DNA of 64,000 nucleotides from Ctena decussata (Eukaryota; Mollusca; Bivalvia; Lucinida; Lucinidae), in NCBI GenBank assembly GCA_963989385.1, contig OZ022501.1, positions 20,422,102 through 20,486,101 on the forward strand. Direction: 5' to 3'. A program made the position numbers and the translations under genes. The stretch's first letter is position 1. Each line of letters begins with the position of its first letter. The notes below the pieces were generated by a model. It was not told the origin of the DNA and ran no database searches. It was given only the letters and a program-made list of their open reading frames with translations. This document shows positions 12,301-21,500 of this stretch, one piece after another.

Positions 12301-14291
12301 CATACATGATGCCAATTAAGGCTTACATAGATCATCGTGACTTAGTTTTATCGGAAGCTATCTGGATCAATTGGACGTCTGCGGTGAAGTTTAATAGAGG
12401 CTAAAGACAAAAATAAGTTAAAACACACGCATGAACGCACTAGCAAACACACACAATCGCACGCACACACACCATATATGAGTAGGTGCACATTTATTGT
12501 TAATCGAAGATTGTTGCATTGAAACTATAGACAAACAAAGAATCTGCATCCACATCATTCAATTAAGTGCATGACCAAGATTGGCATAGTCGCACTATGA
12601 ATCGAGGTACATTAATTTACAACCACGTAAATGTATGAAAAATGAACCACGCAGACTATTTTGTTTGGGCATTGGTGTTACAGCAGACCTCCTAAGGTGA
12701 ATGGGTACACTTTCAATGGAAGCAACTCTTCTAAATTGGAGGTAACTCCTGAAGAACAGATTTTGCTCCTCTGGAAGCAAATGATCTTTCTTTGAAGCAA
12801 ACAGGAAGTCACACAAAAGTTATCTCCATTTATAAAAATGGATGATTGAACAAGGAGATGTTAACCTTAATACTGACCTAACGATGGATCTCAGAACACT
12901 GAAAAGAGTCAGGGAACGAAATACCATATTTATGAATTTTACGATGATACCTTCCTCTGTTATTTTCATATTAAAGCCATTGTTATTTCGATTCTCCATT
13001 ATCCGATTATTTTCCATGGTCTCCAAGAGGCTTAGCTGAACAGATCCATGGCTGCACCTCCTGGCACCGAGTCTGTCCACTATGGAATCAAACCGCTGAT
13101 CCCCTCCTTAAATATATACCTGTTGCACCTTACATCCATCCGCTAACCATGAACTTTTTATATCAAGAAATATCTCGTAGTCTGCAGGGTTCCTACCCAG
13201 CAGACACATGACTCTTAGTGACGCCATACTGATGTCGATGTGACGTAATGACGACAAATCGACGTCAATACGACGTCATTTTGACGTCCTGTGCCTGAAG
13301 TCGCATTGACTTCAGTAAGACGTCATTTCATTGTCATGTGGCTGTTAGGTCGTTAAGGATAAGATGAATTAGGAGGCAAATGCGATTGATTATGCAACCG
13401 ATAATGCTTGTGGATTATCTTTCGTACAGCCGGACAGACCATGGTCCAGTGCACTAAAGACGACTTACAATTAGAAAATTGCCTACACTCACTAGTCAGC
13501 TAGTACTTTTCCATTGCCATTCCAATTAAATAGTGGCATATGTCAGTTTAAAGAGTTCTTCTGTGATTTGAAACCAAGGACGCAAATATAAGTTTTTAAG
13601 ACCGACAATTATGTGATTTTCCCAGACCTGTATTAAATACCACCACCCACTTAATTGGCACGGGTGCAATGCTGAAACAACGTCGTATCAAGGTCAACTT
13701 AACGTTTCGCAGCAACATTAAATAAGAAACTGTGGCTTCAGCATTGAGCCTTTTCGGGTTATCGTTGGCACTTACCCTTGCTTCGAGAAATGCTCCCAGT
13801 GTGAAAGTCCCTCCTCCACTATAAGTAATCTTGCGTAGGTCATCTTCAAGCAACCTACATTTATGCCTGTCTTTCTGCTTCTCATCCAAGTAGTCTATCT
13901 GACGTACGACTCTCTCACGTGAAGAGAACGTAATAACGGAAACCCTCGTGTGAGTGATGTCAACGGTGAAGTCAGACAACAACTGCTTGACAAATTTGAT
14001 TTCGTCTATAAAATTGTGTTTGCCAACGCTAGTTGAGCTATCGACCAAAAATATTATGTCGACTTGTTTGTTTGATGTGTCTTTCAGTTCCTGTATATGA
14101 CGTTTCAGAACTGCCCCGAGCGTTTCAACTTTAGTTTTTGAATCCCCACCGCTGACGTCCGTGTATGAATGACGTAGATACTGGTTGTAATTGAATAGTT
14201 TAATGTCATCATTGTCACCACCGCCAAAAAAATATCCAGAGACAACAACAATAAAAGAAGTAAATGTGGCAAGTAGTCCTGATAAATGCAT
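218..14291 (-). CDS. Secreted vWA-EGF domain protein (3 exons, runs off left edge)
   Basis: Three exons splice in frame: 14291-13776 (516 nt, ends phase 0), 12036-11781 (256 nt, ends phase 1) and 391-218 (174 nt, phase 1 at both ends). The ATG at 14291 opens a hydrophobic signal-peptide-like stretch (residues 1-20). A vWA domain covers about residues 77-257. All metal-ion-dependent adhesion site residues are present: D84, S86 and S88 of DSSTS, T162 in GGGT, and D191 in LVTDG. A cysteine-rich EGF-like module follows. In this family the vWA site binds a divalent cation and a protein ligand outside the cell. The domain order recalls SVEP1-like or other vWA/EGF matrix proteins, but the C-terminal part lies beyond the window, so the family member is not settled. 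Introns are 1.7 kb and 11.4 kb, the latter full of transposons. Confidence is high for the exons, moderate for the protein name. Confidence 0.85.
392..889. other. Intron 2 of the vWA-EGF gene, left part, nothing recognised
   Basis: AT-rich intron sequence. I see no coding exon and no clear repeat. Confidence 0.5.
890..1789 (-). repeat. Degenerate intronic repeats with a hairpin terminus
   Basis: At 894-930 a hairpin AGGACCAATGGTCCT is followed by TGTAGCTCACCTGAGC. This is the reverse complement of the terminus at 22530-22566, so it is the 3' end of a related element on the minus strand. Two loose ~150 bp units carrying GTGCCCTCTAGAGTGTAC lie at ~1141 and ~1282. No gene is seen. Confidence 0.5.
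1790..2850. repeat. Tandem array, ~146 bp unit, about 7 copies
   Basis: The landmark AATGCTGAAA recurs at about 1847, 1986, 2141, 2286 (altered), 2439, 2578 (altered) and 2726 (partial), with spacings of 139-155 bp. Each unit holds a TGACCTTGACCTT stretch, a CATACTAA.CATTTGTG segment and a GAGCGATGACAAAGTTTTTC segment. It lies in intron 2 of the vWA gene. Confidence 0.8.
3054..4765 (-). mobile_element. Helitron-like non-autonomous element with ~443 bp core repeats
   Basis: Read on the minus strand the element ends with the hairpin GTGTTTCACAAACAC, then AATTTCTAG, matching the Helitron rule of a hairpin just before a terminal CTRR. The flanks rejoin as AAAATAA|TGATCC, and an uninterrupted copy (AAAATAATGATCC) exists at ~5395. 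So it entered between A and T without a target duplication, as Helitrons do. The other end is TTATGCCCCCAAC with its own hairpin rather than the usual TC. The core holds tandem units (AGTTACCT at 3392, 3833 and 4278, spacing 441-445 bp) plus a shorter leading unit, and a short CA microsatellite at ~4680. No protein is encoded. Confidence 0.7.
4995..5281 (-). mobile_element. tRNA-derived SINE with GAAA tail
   Basis: The minus strand begins GTGGTAGCTCAGTGGTTAGC (RNA polymerase III A box) and has AAGTTCGAACCCGGG (B box) near 5220-5235. It ends with a (GAAA)n tail at 5011-4995. A 7 bp target duplication GCAAGTT flanks it at 4988-4994 and 5282-5288. Its 3' end CAGTATAGATAGAAAAG resembles the 3' end of the two nearby LINEs. 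Confidence 0.75.
5480..6920 (+). mobile_element. LINE copy 1 (5'-truncated, jockey/CR1-like)
   Basis: The sequence matches the 3' two thirds of the copy at 7990-10055 almost base for base. It starts abruptly inside the reverse-transcriptase region, as expected of 5' truncation during target-primed reverse transcription. It ends with a (TTTA)n run near 6803-6835, then a 3' UTR and a (GAAA)n tail ending at 6920. The flanks are TTGCGA and TCAAAAATGAAG, which together reconstruct one unit of the host array. Confidence 0.85.
5484..6711 (+). pseudogene. Truncated LINE reverse transcriptase (RT) frame
   Basis: An open frame of about 410 residues starts at [20 protein letters not shown] and holds RT motif A ([11 protein letters not shown]), motif B ([10 protein letters not shown]) and motif C (FADD), then the thumb and the C-terminal region. 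The upstream RT region and any endonuclease are missing. The frame happens to stay open leftward to an ATG at 5056 inside the antisense SINE, so a predictor would report a 551-residue chimera. Only four residues differ from copy 2. Confidence 0.8.
7046..7985. other. Intronic sequence between the two LINEs
   Basis: No coding exon is seen. GCTATTTCCGTAGC at ~7097 is matched in inverted form by GCTACGGAAATAGGAGC at ~7631 and a variant at ~7839. Two similar segments, with AAATTCACTAGAT.. and GGAAATATGTG, start near 7240 and 7735. These may be parts of an unrecognised element. Confidence 0.4.
7978..9849 (+). CDS. LINE reverse transcriptase, open frame, 623 residues
   Basis: This protein copies LINE RNA into DNA at the insertion site. 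Visible from the N-terminus: a linker with [20 protein letters not shown] (~residues 12-31), the RT N-terminal [35 protein letters not shown], motif [12 protein letters not shown], motif [11 protein letters not shown], the catalytic [17 protein letters not shown] and the C-terminal TIATWNGL region. The ATG at 7978 is probably in flanking DNA, since the LINE seems to start near 7990. The frame is intact and all aspartates of the active site are present, but with no endonuclease it is a dead-on-arrival copy that inserted recently. It lies in an intron of the vWA gene, antisense to it. Confidence 0.8.
   Translation: MFLSIESRYKRLRAHVQKEMRDAYWRYVSDIFNPSDTDTNIEDCIQNDRLKKFWSFMKNLRKDSTGVACLRENGMLKTANKDKADIFNRQFESVYTREQVGDPPSKGPTPYPEIEDLYIDPNGVKKLLDRLNPHKSSGPDDLSARVLKECSAEIAPVLACIFNQSLAQSRVPDDWLQANVAPIYKKGEKYDPANYRPVSLTCICCKSLEHILVSKIMQHLSDHKILVESQHGFRSGRSCETQLVQFIHDLQANLDRANNKGHKQTDLIIMDFAKAFDKVPHRRLIYKLEYYGIRNDILRWISAWLSGRTQKVVLDGVCSDPLPVLSGVPQGSVLGPILFLIFINDLPDNISSTVRLFADDCVLYRNIRRSEDQQILQDDLDKLALWEEAWLMKFNVAKCHSMRVTRHPPPKQILHGYTLHNQVLENVSSAKYLGVEITDDLEWGQHINEITSKATKTLGFLRRNLTFASKEIKAAAYKTLVRPKLEYAAPVWMPHHQVDINRIEKVQRTAARWTCRRWRNQSHVGEMLEELQWPDLQERRQQASLSLFYKIHNNLAVVDKNKYLSEVGEGSRRTRSHPFQYHRPNAYTDGFKNSFFPRTIATWNGLTTEAVSSETVDGFKAKI
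7990..10055 (+). mobile_element. LINE copy 2 (5'-truncated, jockey/CR1-like)
   Basis: It begins in the linker between endonuclease and RT ([17 protein letters not shown]) and runs through a full RT domain to the stop at 9849. A 3' UTR follows with a (TTTA)n run at ~9944-9968 and a terminal (GAAA)n tail at 10036-10055. The endonuclease part is absent, so this copy is not autonomous. The 3' UTR is nearly identical to that of copy 1. Confidence 0.85.
10142..10857. mobile_element. TIR element with CCACCR-rich ends (~716 bp)
   Basis: The left end has CATTGAAATACCGCAGACC and the right end, inverted, CATTGAAATACCGCAAACC. Subterminal ACCACCGC/AACCACC repeats lie at 10160-10190 and 10350-10410, with inverted versions at 10795-10830. 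The interior is AT-rich with no coding frame. It looks like a non-autonomous DNA transposon. Confidence 0.5.
11018..11180 (-). mobile_element. SINE fragment, 3' part (same family as 42.6 kb)
   Basis: GGTACCCATTTACTGCTGGG and GTTGACAG.GAGAGT match the SINE-like copy at 42543-42812, as do the GGGGCAGTGG and GCAGAGC stretches. The tRNA-like head is missing. Confidence 0.6.
11247..11531 (-). pseudogene. LINE RT C-terminal fragment (second family)
   Basis: The minus strand encodes [51 protein letters not shown] and [10 protein letters not shown]. This is the pattern at the C-terminal end of CR1/jockey-like ORF2 proteins (..KSSFFPRTIRDWNSL..). It differs from the LINEs at 5.5 and 8.0 kb. The fragment stops where the palindrome at 11538 begins. 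Confidence 0.6.
11538..11759. repeat. Palindromic foldback element, family A, copy 1
   Basis: The whole 222 bp is an inverted repeat: GGGGCCGTATTCATAAAAC at the left and its complement at the right. The mirrored interior has GGAGATTCCCTACAACTATG and a central hairpin around ACAGTCTTTGTAAGACTGT. It has no coding capacity. It abuts exon 2 of the vWA gene, ending 22 bp before its donor side. Four further copies are in the window. Confidence 0.85.
11781..12036 (-). CDS. Exon 2 of the vWA-EGF gene: second half of vWA domain
   Basis: The acceptor TTTCAG ends at 12037 and the donor GTGAGT begins at 11780. The exon starts at a codon boundary (AAA GTT TTG) and ends one base into a codon. It encodes [20 protein letters not shown] onward, with the acidic MIDAS residue D191, then the [11 protein letters not shown] strand and the [16 protein letters not shown] segment that close a vWA fold. 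Confidence 0.88.
12694..12840. repeat. Foldback family F, partial copy
   Basis: AAGGTGAATGGGTACACTTT is the family F terminus. GATTTTGCTCCTCTGGAAGC is its degraded hairpin core. The right terminus is lost. It lies in intron 1 of the vWA gene; the rest of that intron (12037-13775) has no exon that I can see. Confidence 0.6.
13195..13350. repeat. Foldback family H (ACGTCA-rich), degraded copy
   Basis: It starts ACCCAGCAGACACATGAC and ends with a decayed complement, CATGTGGCTGTTAGGT. The interior is a series of GACGTCA-like steps. A much better preserved copy is at 51252-51360. Confidence 0.65.
13776..14291 (-). CDS. Exon 1 of the vWA-EGF gene: signal peptide and first half of vWA
   Basis: ATG at 14291 to the GTAAGT donor at 13775, 172 codons, phase 0. 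It encodes a signal-peptide-like N-terminus ([20 protein letters not shown]), an acidic linker, then [15 protein letters not shown] with the DxSxS motif and [16 protein letters not shown] with the MIDAS threonine. It joins exon 2 directly to complete the domain. Confidence 0.88.
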
Positions 14292-15557
14292 AGTTGTTTT
14301 CTGTCATCAGCCAATCACACGAACAATACTGAAAATACTTTTCATATCAAATCCAATAGTTTTTGGCATGCTTTACATATGTTAACAACTGCATCAAAAT
14401 CACCACATATATAAAAAAAAAATCTGTGATCAAAATATTTGATTTTGAAACTTCTATAAGCCTCGATGACACAAATTCAAACTGGAAATCTAGAGCCACA
14501 GCACTGAAATGACTTGAAATACTATTTAAAACTGCTGGATGGATTTAAAAAGTGTCTCAATTATTGTTTATGATTAGTCAGTTTACTTAAAGTTTGATTA
14601 GATGGAATACAATATGTCTCCTCTGGTACTGGATATTAATTTACTTTGAAACTACTTTACAGGTTCATATCTTGACTGACAATTTTCCATGGAACATATA
14701 TCCAAATTTAAGAATCTTTAGTAGCAGATTCAAAATAGCAGAATCTTTAGTAGCAGATTCAAAATAGCAATCAAAATTCAAATTCCATTTTTGAAACAAA
14801 CTAGTTTAACTATTCACTTTTGACATGATAAATGCACTGAAGAAAAACAATCATTTACAATTTATCGCTTTGCGATAATTTCTGTGGAATATCCAGAATA
14901 AAGTGCTGCCAAATCATGGCAATAAAACGCACTTCAATGAATTTGTAACAGAAAAATAGCTCGAAAGCATTCTCGCCAAATTTTATCTGAACCATGTCAA
15001 GAGAAAATCGTTTTAAAAAAAATATGCGACCTGCGCGTGCTCATACCAGCGTGCACAATGTGCAATCCCTGGTCAGCGCATACACAAATCGCCATTATCA
15101 GTAATTGGACTTTACAGATTTATAAAACGAGCTGCGCGTATCAAGATAAGGTTGTGCACGCGCATAGGCTTTTCTGCTGCTGCACAGTAGCAAATAAAGT
15201 AAATCTGGATTTCTCACGACGCGGCCACTAGAACGTAAATAAATATGTGTACGTTTCGATGCTTGCTGATGAAGATAAGATCTTAGAGAAACAGAAATCA
15301 TGAAACTTGAGCTGATTACAACCAGAAGTCACAGACGATAACAGTGTTTACCGCTACCTGTTGAGCGTTGTAGAAATAACAGTCTGCATGTTGCAATTTC
15401 TCACGGATACAATTTAAATATCAAAAGATTTTATACATCATCGTCAACGCTGAAACGACGATTTTTGCAAATTGCGTGCCTGTTGAGAAACAACGTAAAA
15501 TTCATGATGACCAGTAATGTTCTTATTGTTTGCTTTTATGTTATTCCCATTTCTTTT
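14292..15557. promoter_or_regulatory. Upstream region of the vWA-EGF gene, candidate promoter
   Basis: This is 5' of the minus-strand ATG at 14291. It is AT-rich except for a cluster of CpG steps at ~15025-15235 (TGCGACCTGCGCGTGC, GCACGCGCATAGG, CACGACGCGGCC). I find no TATA box at a convincing distance and no upstream coding exon. Promoter status is inference from position only. Confidence 0.3.
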
Positions 15558-15769
15558 TAACCCATTAATGCCTAGAGTCCCGAAAATGGGACATAAGCAA
15601 ACAGTGCAGGCCCAGATCAGACGCCGCAAAACGCGGCGTCTGATCTGGGTCTACACTATTTGTAAAAGACAAATGGGTATAATACAAACTAAACCAGACA
15701 CCCCTGAATTGGCGAATGGACTCATCCATCTGATAAGGATAGAAGAGTCCACTAGGCATAAAGCGGTTA
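15558..15769. repeat. Foldback family C, copy with strong hairpin
   Basis: The termini are TAACCCATTAATGCCTAG and, inverted, CTAGGCATAAAGCGGTTA. Inside, GCAAACAGTGCAGGCCCAG and GATCAGACGCCGC pair with GCGGCGTCTGATC and the following bases around 15630. Relatives with the GCAAACAGTGTAGACCCAGA core are at ~25617, 26130, 29088, 46085 and 47345. Confidence 0.7.
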
Positions 15770-17130
15770 AAGTAGATGGAAAGGCAATGATCAGGAACTG
15801 TCACAATCGTTTAGCACTTCCTACCTAAGTCCACATGATCATTCCTTAAAGTGACGGTCAAATTAAAATCTTAAAAAGTTCCTTCAAGAGCAGAGAATAC
15901 ATACAGAAGTAGGAACATGGGCCAGACTTCGTAGTTTCGGCTAAAAAAGCCTCGTCAGTGACCCTGACAATATCTGGTGACGAAACCAGAAAAAAGCATA
16001 CTGTAATTTCTTAATTTTAATTGGGCAGTCGATTCAAAGACTGATTAGTTTCAAAAGAATCCAAATAAAATAAAAGACGATGATCTAGAAAAATGGTCTA
16101 AATCGATCTCAAATTTTAGATTTCTCAGTGTCATGAAAACTAGTTTTGAATTAGTATTTTTCGAAATAATTTTGTGTTTCATCGATAGAATACATCTCAA
16201 ACGGGATCACAAGCTATAGTTTTAATAATTATTATTGGTATACAAAAATAAAACACAAACTTGAAATTTCAGACCTTAAAAAAGTTAAAGCGACCTTAAC
16301 GTTAAGGAACGATTGTAATTCTGGTCCAGATAGGAAAGGAAAACATACAAAAAAGAAAGAAAAGAAAAAAGGCACACAAATCAAAACAAGACAAGCGAAA
16401 ACCAAGAGGTCAGCTCTCTCCTTGCGGATGGCCGCGAGACTATTCTAAACAATGTGAAAAAAAGGCAAAGACTAATAGAAGCTAACAATGACAATAAATA
16501 GTAATAAACCGCGCCAGAAGCACCGCCTTTCAGAACGGTCAGTAATCAAGACGGGTTTACACGTAGTCCAGTCAAATTGTGGGGGAACCTAAAAAAATGG
16601 CAAAAAAGGTTTCTTAGCAGTTATGAGCTCCTAAGACCTATATTTTTGACATACTAAAAGTAGGACAAAATCGGAGAATGCGAAACTTGTTTTTTCATAT
16701 GTCTTGTTTTCGAAGGATTTAAACCACTGCACCGCTACTTTTGGTCGGAAAGCCACTTCTTAACATCATTTCTAAACAAGTAGAATCCATAGAAGTCGTT
16801 GATAAAAAACAATTATATTCTGTTCTTTAGATTTTTTGCTGATTATGCATAATCGGTCGACCATATAGTATATTACTATTGGTTTACCCCACCCACCAGT
16901 GCAAATTTTGCTTTTACCATAACCTCTATTCACTGAGATGGACAATATGGATGGTAATGAAGATAGTAAACAGAATCAATGTTTATAAATGCAGATTGAG
17001 GCAGAACAATAGAAGACTACAGCTTGATATAACCCCTATTTATCAAATGGCGGGACATCCGAAAGTGTTGTTTTGTTGCTTCACGTCCACGGAAAACAGC
17101 CATGGTCATGTCGGGAGAGTTAGTTAACCT
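15770..17130. other. Intergenic, no gene seen
   Basis: AT-rich sequence with short purine runs (AAAAAGAAAGAAAAGAAAAA near 16350). No splice-supported exon and no clear repeat could be made out. Confidence 0.5.
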
Positions 17131-17330
17131 TATGACACTATTCTTGGGCCGGCTTAGCTCTCCTATGCGGTAAACCAGTACTTAGTGCACATACTTTCGC
17201 CAGTAACTGACAATTGTCCTTCTTGAATTAGCGGAAGGAGAAACGGAAGTAAGTAGCCGGACCGGGTATCGAACCCAGGACCTCTGGCGCTTGGTCAGAC
17301 GCGCTACCGACTGCACTATGCGGTCTGGCT
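17131..17330 (-). mobile_element. tRNA-derived SINE or tRNA relic
   Basis: The minus strand 17330-17255 is 76 nt that folds roughly like a tRNA. The acceptor arms AGCCAGA/TCCGGCT pair except at one position. The A box TAGTGCAGTCGG, the B box GGTTCGATACCC and the T stem are good. The D and anticodon stems each carry a mismatch, and U33 is replaced by C. A tail to ~17131 without a terminator suggests a SINE. Confidence 0.5.
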
Positions 17331-17569
17331 AAATACTTCATGTGTTGAAAGGATAATCCACTAGAGGGTTAAATATGCAGATAACTTGGACATGCTTTGG
17401 GATATTAGGTGATGACCTCCATGACATTTTTGCATTCACAAATTGTAAAATGTTTACTATTCTGGTTCAAAATTTACAAATTACTAGTATATCCCCTGTC
17501 CACCACCTCCTTCCCGCTTAACAGCCACCTCCCCACCCCGCCCATTCCTCTGTAAAGAAGTCATTGTTT

Positions 17570-17975
17570 TAGCTCGCCTGAGCGACTTTCAGGAAGAGGT
17601 ATTGTTGTCACCCCAGTGTCGGCCTCCGCGTCTGCATCCTCATCCATGTCCACCTTTTGGGTGTTTTAGGTTATTTAAACACCCATATCTCTTTAACCCA
17701 TTGATAGCCTAAGTTAATACTTTCACTTATGTATGAAAATGGTCTTACGTTTTACACCCTTGTCCCTCAGTGACCTTGAGGTCAAGGTCATGGACTTGGA
17801 AATTTCATGTTAAAATGTGGGATGCTCTTTAACTTTTAAGCTCATCTGTCAAGGTGAGCTTATAGTATAGCCATGGTCCATAGTCCGTCATCGTCCACAC
17901 TTTTAAACACGAATATCTCCCAAACCACCTGCCCAATCTTGATCAAATTTATTGTGTAGCATTGTTGGGGTGGAA
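17570..17975 (+). repeat. Fragments of AGCTCACCTGAGC-type elements
   Basis: TTTTAGCTCGCCTGAGCGAC at ~17569 and AAGCTCATCTGTCAAGGTGA at ~17838 resemble the 5' ends of the arrays at 19206 and 30038. Each is followed by a short stretch with CCGTC repeats and GACCTTGAGGTCAAGGTCAT. Confidence 0.55.
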
Positions 17976-18475
17976 GATTGACTGCATAAGGTTAAAGGGC
18001 AGATCAGATTGGAACTCATTTTTCCTGGGACAATCGGGATCAGGGTTATCGGTCTCGAAAGAGAAAATATTGGAAATATGTTTCCAATATGCATCTCTGA
18101 TGACCTTCTGAACATGTACTCTTAACCGTTTGTAGTGGTTCTTAATGTCAGGGCTGCTTGACTTGCGAGCACGAAGGTAGAGTATATCTCGTTTTCTGAC
18201 CAGTCGTTTGATCGAACTATCGGTCCACCGTAAGCTGTGTTTTGTCTTGGTCATTTTCGTTGGAATAAACCTTTCGATATCCGCGATGATCTCGAACTGA
18301 CCAACATGTCATTAACATGTCATCGGCCGAAAGGAACGAACCCCTAAAACTTGCTAAATGGCCACGAAGAGCACCCACGTCAGCTCGTTTGTAGAGATAA
18401 ATCTTACGCGGGGCTTGTTGAATACGCTTAGCTTTGACAGTTTTATTGACCATTCGCCGACAGATTCCTGGAAGG
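17976..18475 (-). pseudogene. LINE fragment: endonuclease-RT linker (frameshifted)
   Basis: Two minus-strand frames together give PRKIYLYKRADVGALRGHLA (18.4 kb), then WTDSSIKRLVRKRDILYLRA and YKRLRVHVQKVIRDAYWKHI (18.2-18.1 kb). The last part matches the N-terminus of the RT frame at 7990 ([20 protein letters not shown]). So this is the upstream linker of the same or a sister LINE family, broken by at least one frameshift. Confidence 0.65.
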
Positions 18476-18543
18476 CCATAAGCAGAAGAAAGTGAAAAGA
18501 AATGCAGACGAAATTTAAACAGGCCATTAATCTGCTTGATTAA

Positions 18544-21500
18544 TTAAGGTTGTGATAATCACTGATTTGGGGCAAAGACAAAAATCTGCATAAAACACTC
18601 AAAATACCACTGATCTTTCCAAAACTTAGTCTTCTTTATGTTGTTTCTGACAATTCAGACTCCCAAAATGCAGCATTTGTTAATGTTAAAAAGTGTTTTT
18701 ATAAGGAAAGATCAAAGGGTAATTTTGTGCGCAATAATCTGAAAAAATAATATTGTTATTGAAAATATACTTAGTGCTGAGAGTTCCTCGTTGCATAATG
18801 GAGAGCGTACTAGCAATTATTTTTTCAAACTTTTTCACACATTATCAGGCTGAGCAGATGAAAAAAGATGCGGTCTGTGTCCAACTTTTTTTGTCAAAAC
18901 ACACAGGTGAGACAGGTGAGACTATTTTAACAAGGTTGAACTTTTTCATCTATACACCAGTGATCATGTAAGTAATGTATTATTTATACTGTAGGTGTTA
19001 CATAGGTATGCTTGCCTACCCTATATTCAATAAATGCATCCAGTGTGCATTACCTTGTACATGGTTGAACATTTGAGAAAAAGGTACCGTTTTCATCTGG
19101 TCTACATTACAATTTTAGAAAGAGTTGGAATAAATAATTGCTAGGACGCTCTTCATTATGCAATAACGCACCTTCGGTACCACGTAAATTTTCAATAACG
19201 ATGTTAATTTTTAGCTCACCTGAGCCTTTAGGCTCATAGGTGAGCTTATAGTATAGCCAGGCATCCGTCGTCCGTCCGTCGTCCGTCCGCCGTCCATCCG
19301 TCTGTCGTCAACATTTTCAAGCATCTTCACCTCTGAAACCACTGGGCCGATTGAAGCCATATTTCATATGGAGACTACCTAGGTCGGGGGAACGAAAGTT
19401 TGTTCCGGGTATCTGGGTCACATGACCAAGATGGCCGCCACGCCCATATATGGTAAAAACACTTCAAAAATCTTCTTCTCCAGAACCAAAAGGCCTATGA
19501 CCTAGAAACTTGTTATGTAGCATTGGACATGCGGGCCCATCATAGTTTGTACAAATGATGACCTTGCGGTGACCTTGACCTAATTTATGACAAGGTCAAC
19601 TTCTGTACCTTAGGCTTTTATATGGGAAAACGCTTAAACAGTGGATTTCTCATAAACTATTTAAGTCTAAGGTACAATAATTGGTATACATGGTCAACTG
19701 TATGAGCAAATGAAGATATTATGTCACTAAAGGTCAAGGTCATTCCGTCGGTCCATCCATCGTCAAGATTTTCAAACATCTTCCCCTCTGAAACCACTGG
19801 GCCGATTGAAGCCATATTTCATATGGAGCCTACCTAGGTCGGGGGAACGAAAGTTTGTTCCGGGTATCTGGGTCACATGGGCCTATAACCTTGAAACTTG
19901 GTATGTAGCATTGGACATGCAGGCCCATTATAGTTTGTACAAATAATGACCTTGCGGTGACCTTGACCTAATTTATGACACGGTCAACTTTGGTACGTTA
20001 GGCTTTTATATGGGAAAATACTTAAACAGTGGATTTCTCATAAACTATTTAAGTCTAAGGTACAATATTTGGTATATATGGTCAACTGTATGAGCAAATG
20101 AAGATATTATGTCACTAAAGGTCAAGGTCATTTAGTCGGTCCACCCATCGTCAAGATTTTCAAACATCTTCTTCTCTGAAACCACTGGGCCGATTGAAGC
20201 CAAATTTCATATGGAGTCTCAGTGGGGTTGGGGAAAGAAAGTTTTATACCCCGGTTCTGGGTCACATGACCAAGATGGCCGCTACGCCCATATATGGTAA
20301 AAACTCTTCAAAAATCTTCTTCTCCAGAACCAAAAGGCCTATGACCTTGAAACTTGGTATGTAGCATCTGGCATTCAGGCCCATCATAGTTTGTACAAAT
20401 GATGGCCATGCGGTGAACTTGACATAATTTATGACAAGGTCAACTTCGGTACCTTAGGCTTTTATATGGGTATACGGCTAAACAGTGGATTTCTCAGAAA
20501 CTATTTAAGTCTAAGGTATAATATTTGGTACATATGGTCAACTAAATGAACAGCTGAAAATATTATGTCACTAAAGGTCAAGGTCATTCTGTCAGCCTGT
20601 CCGTCGTCAAGATTTTCAAACATCTTCTCCTCTGAAACCACTGGGCTGATTAAAGTCAAATTTCATATGGAGACTACCTAAGTTACGGGAACGAAAGTTT
20701 GTTCTGGGTATCCGGGTCACATGACCAAGATGGCCACCACGCCCATATATGGTAAAAACCCTTAAAAATCTTCTTCTCCAGAACCAAAAGGCCTATGACC
20801 TTGAAACTTGGTATGTAGCATCGGGCATTCAGGCCCATCATAGTATATACAAATGATGACCATGCAGTGACTTTGACCTAATTTATGACACGGTCAGCTT
20901 CGATTATGGGAAAACGCTTAAACAGTGGATTACTCATAAACTATTTAAGTCTAAGGTACAATATTTGGTTTTTATGGTCAACTAAATGAACAGCTGAAGA
21001 TATTATGTCACTTCATGTCAAAGTCATTCTGTCAGCCCGTCCGTCGTCAACATTTTCAAATATCTTCTCCTCTGAAACCACTGAGCCGATTGAAGTAAAA
21101 TTTCATATGGAGCCTACCTAGGTTGGGGGAACAAAAGAATGTTGGGGGTATCCGGGTCACATGACCAAGATGGCCTCCACACCCATATATGGTAAAAAAA
21201 CTTCAAAAATCTTCTTCTCCAGAACCAAAAAGGCCTATGACCTTGAAACTTGGTATGTAGCATCGAGAATTCAGGCCCATCATAATTTATACAAATGATG
21301 ACAGTGCAGTGACCTTGACCTAATTTATGACAAGGTCAACTTCTGTACCTTAGGCTTTTATATGGGAAAACGCCTAAACAGTGAATTTCTCAGAAACTAT
21401 TTAAGTCTAAGGTACAATATTTGGTATATATGGTCAACTAAACGAACAGTTGAAGATATTATGTCACTAAAGGACAAGGTCATTCTGTCAGCCCGTCTGT

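Noticed and set aside
15614..15645. Strong hairpin that could be read as a microRNA precursor
   Set aside because: It is the centre of a palindromic repeat element with several relatives in the window, so repeat origin is the simpler reading.
16941..16989. Short acidic frame MDNMDGNEDSKQNQCL
   Set aside because: Sixteen codons with no upstream or downstream exon support.
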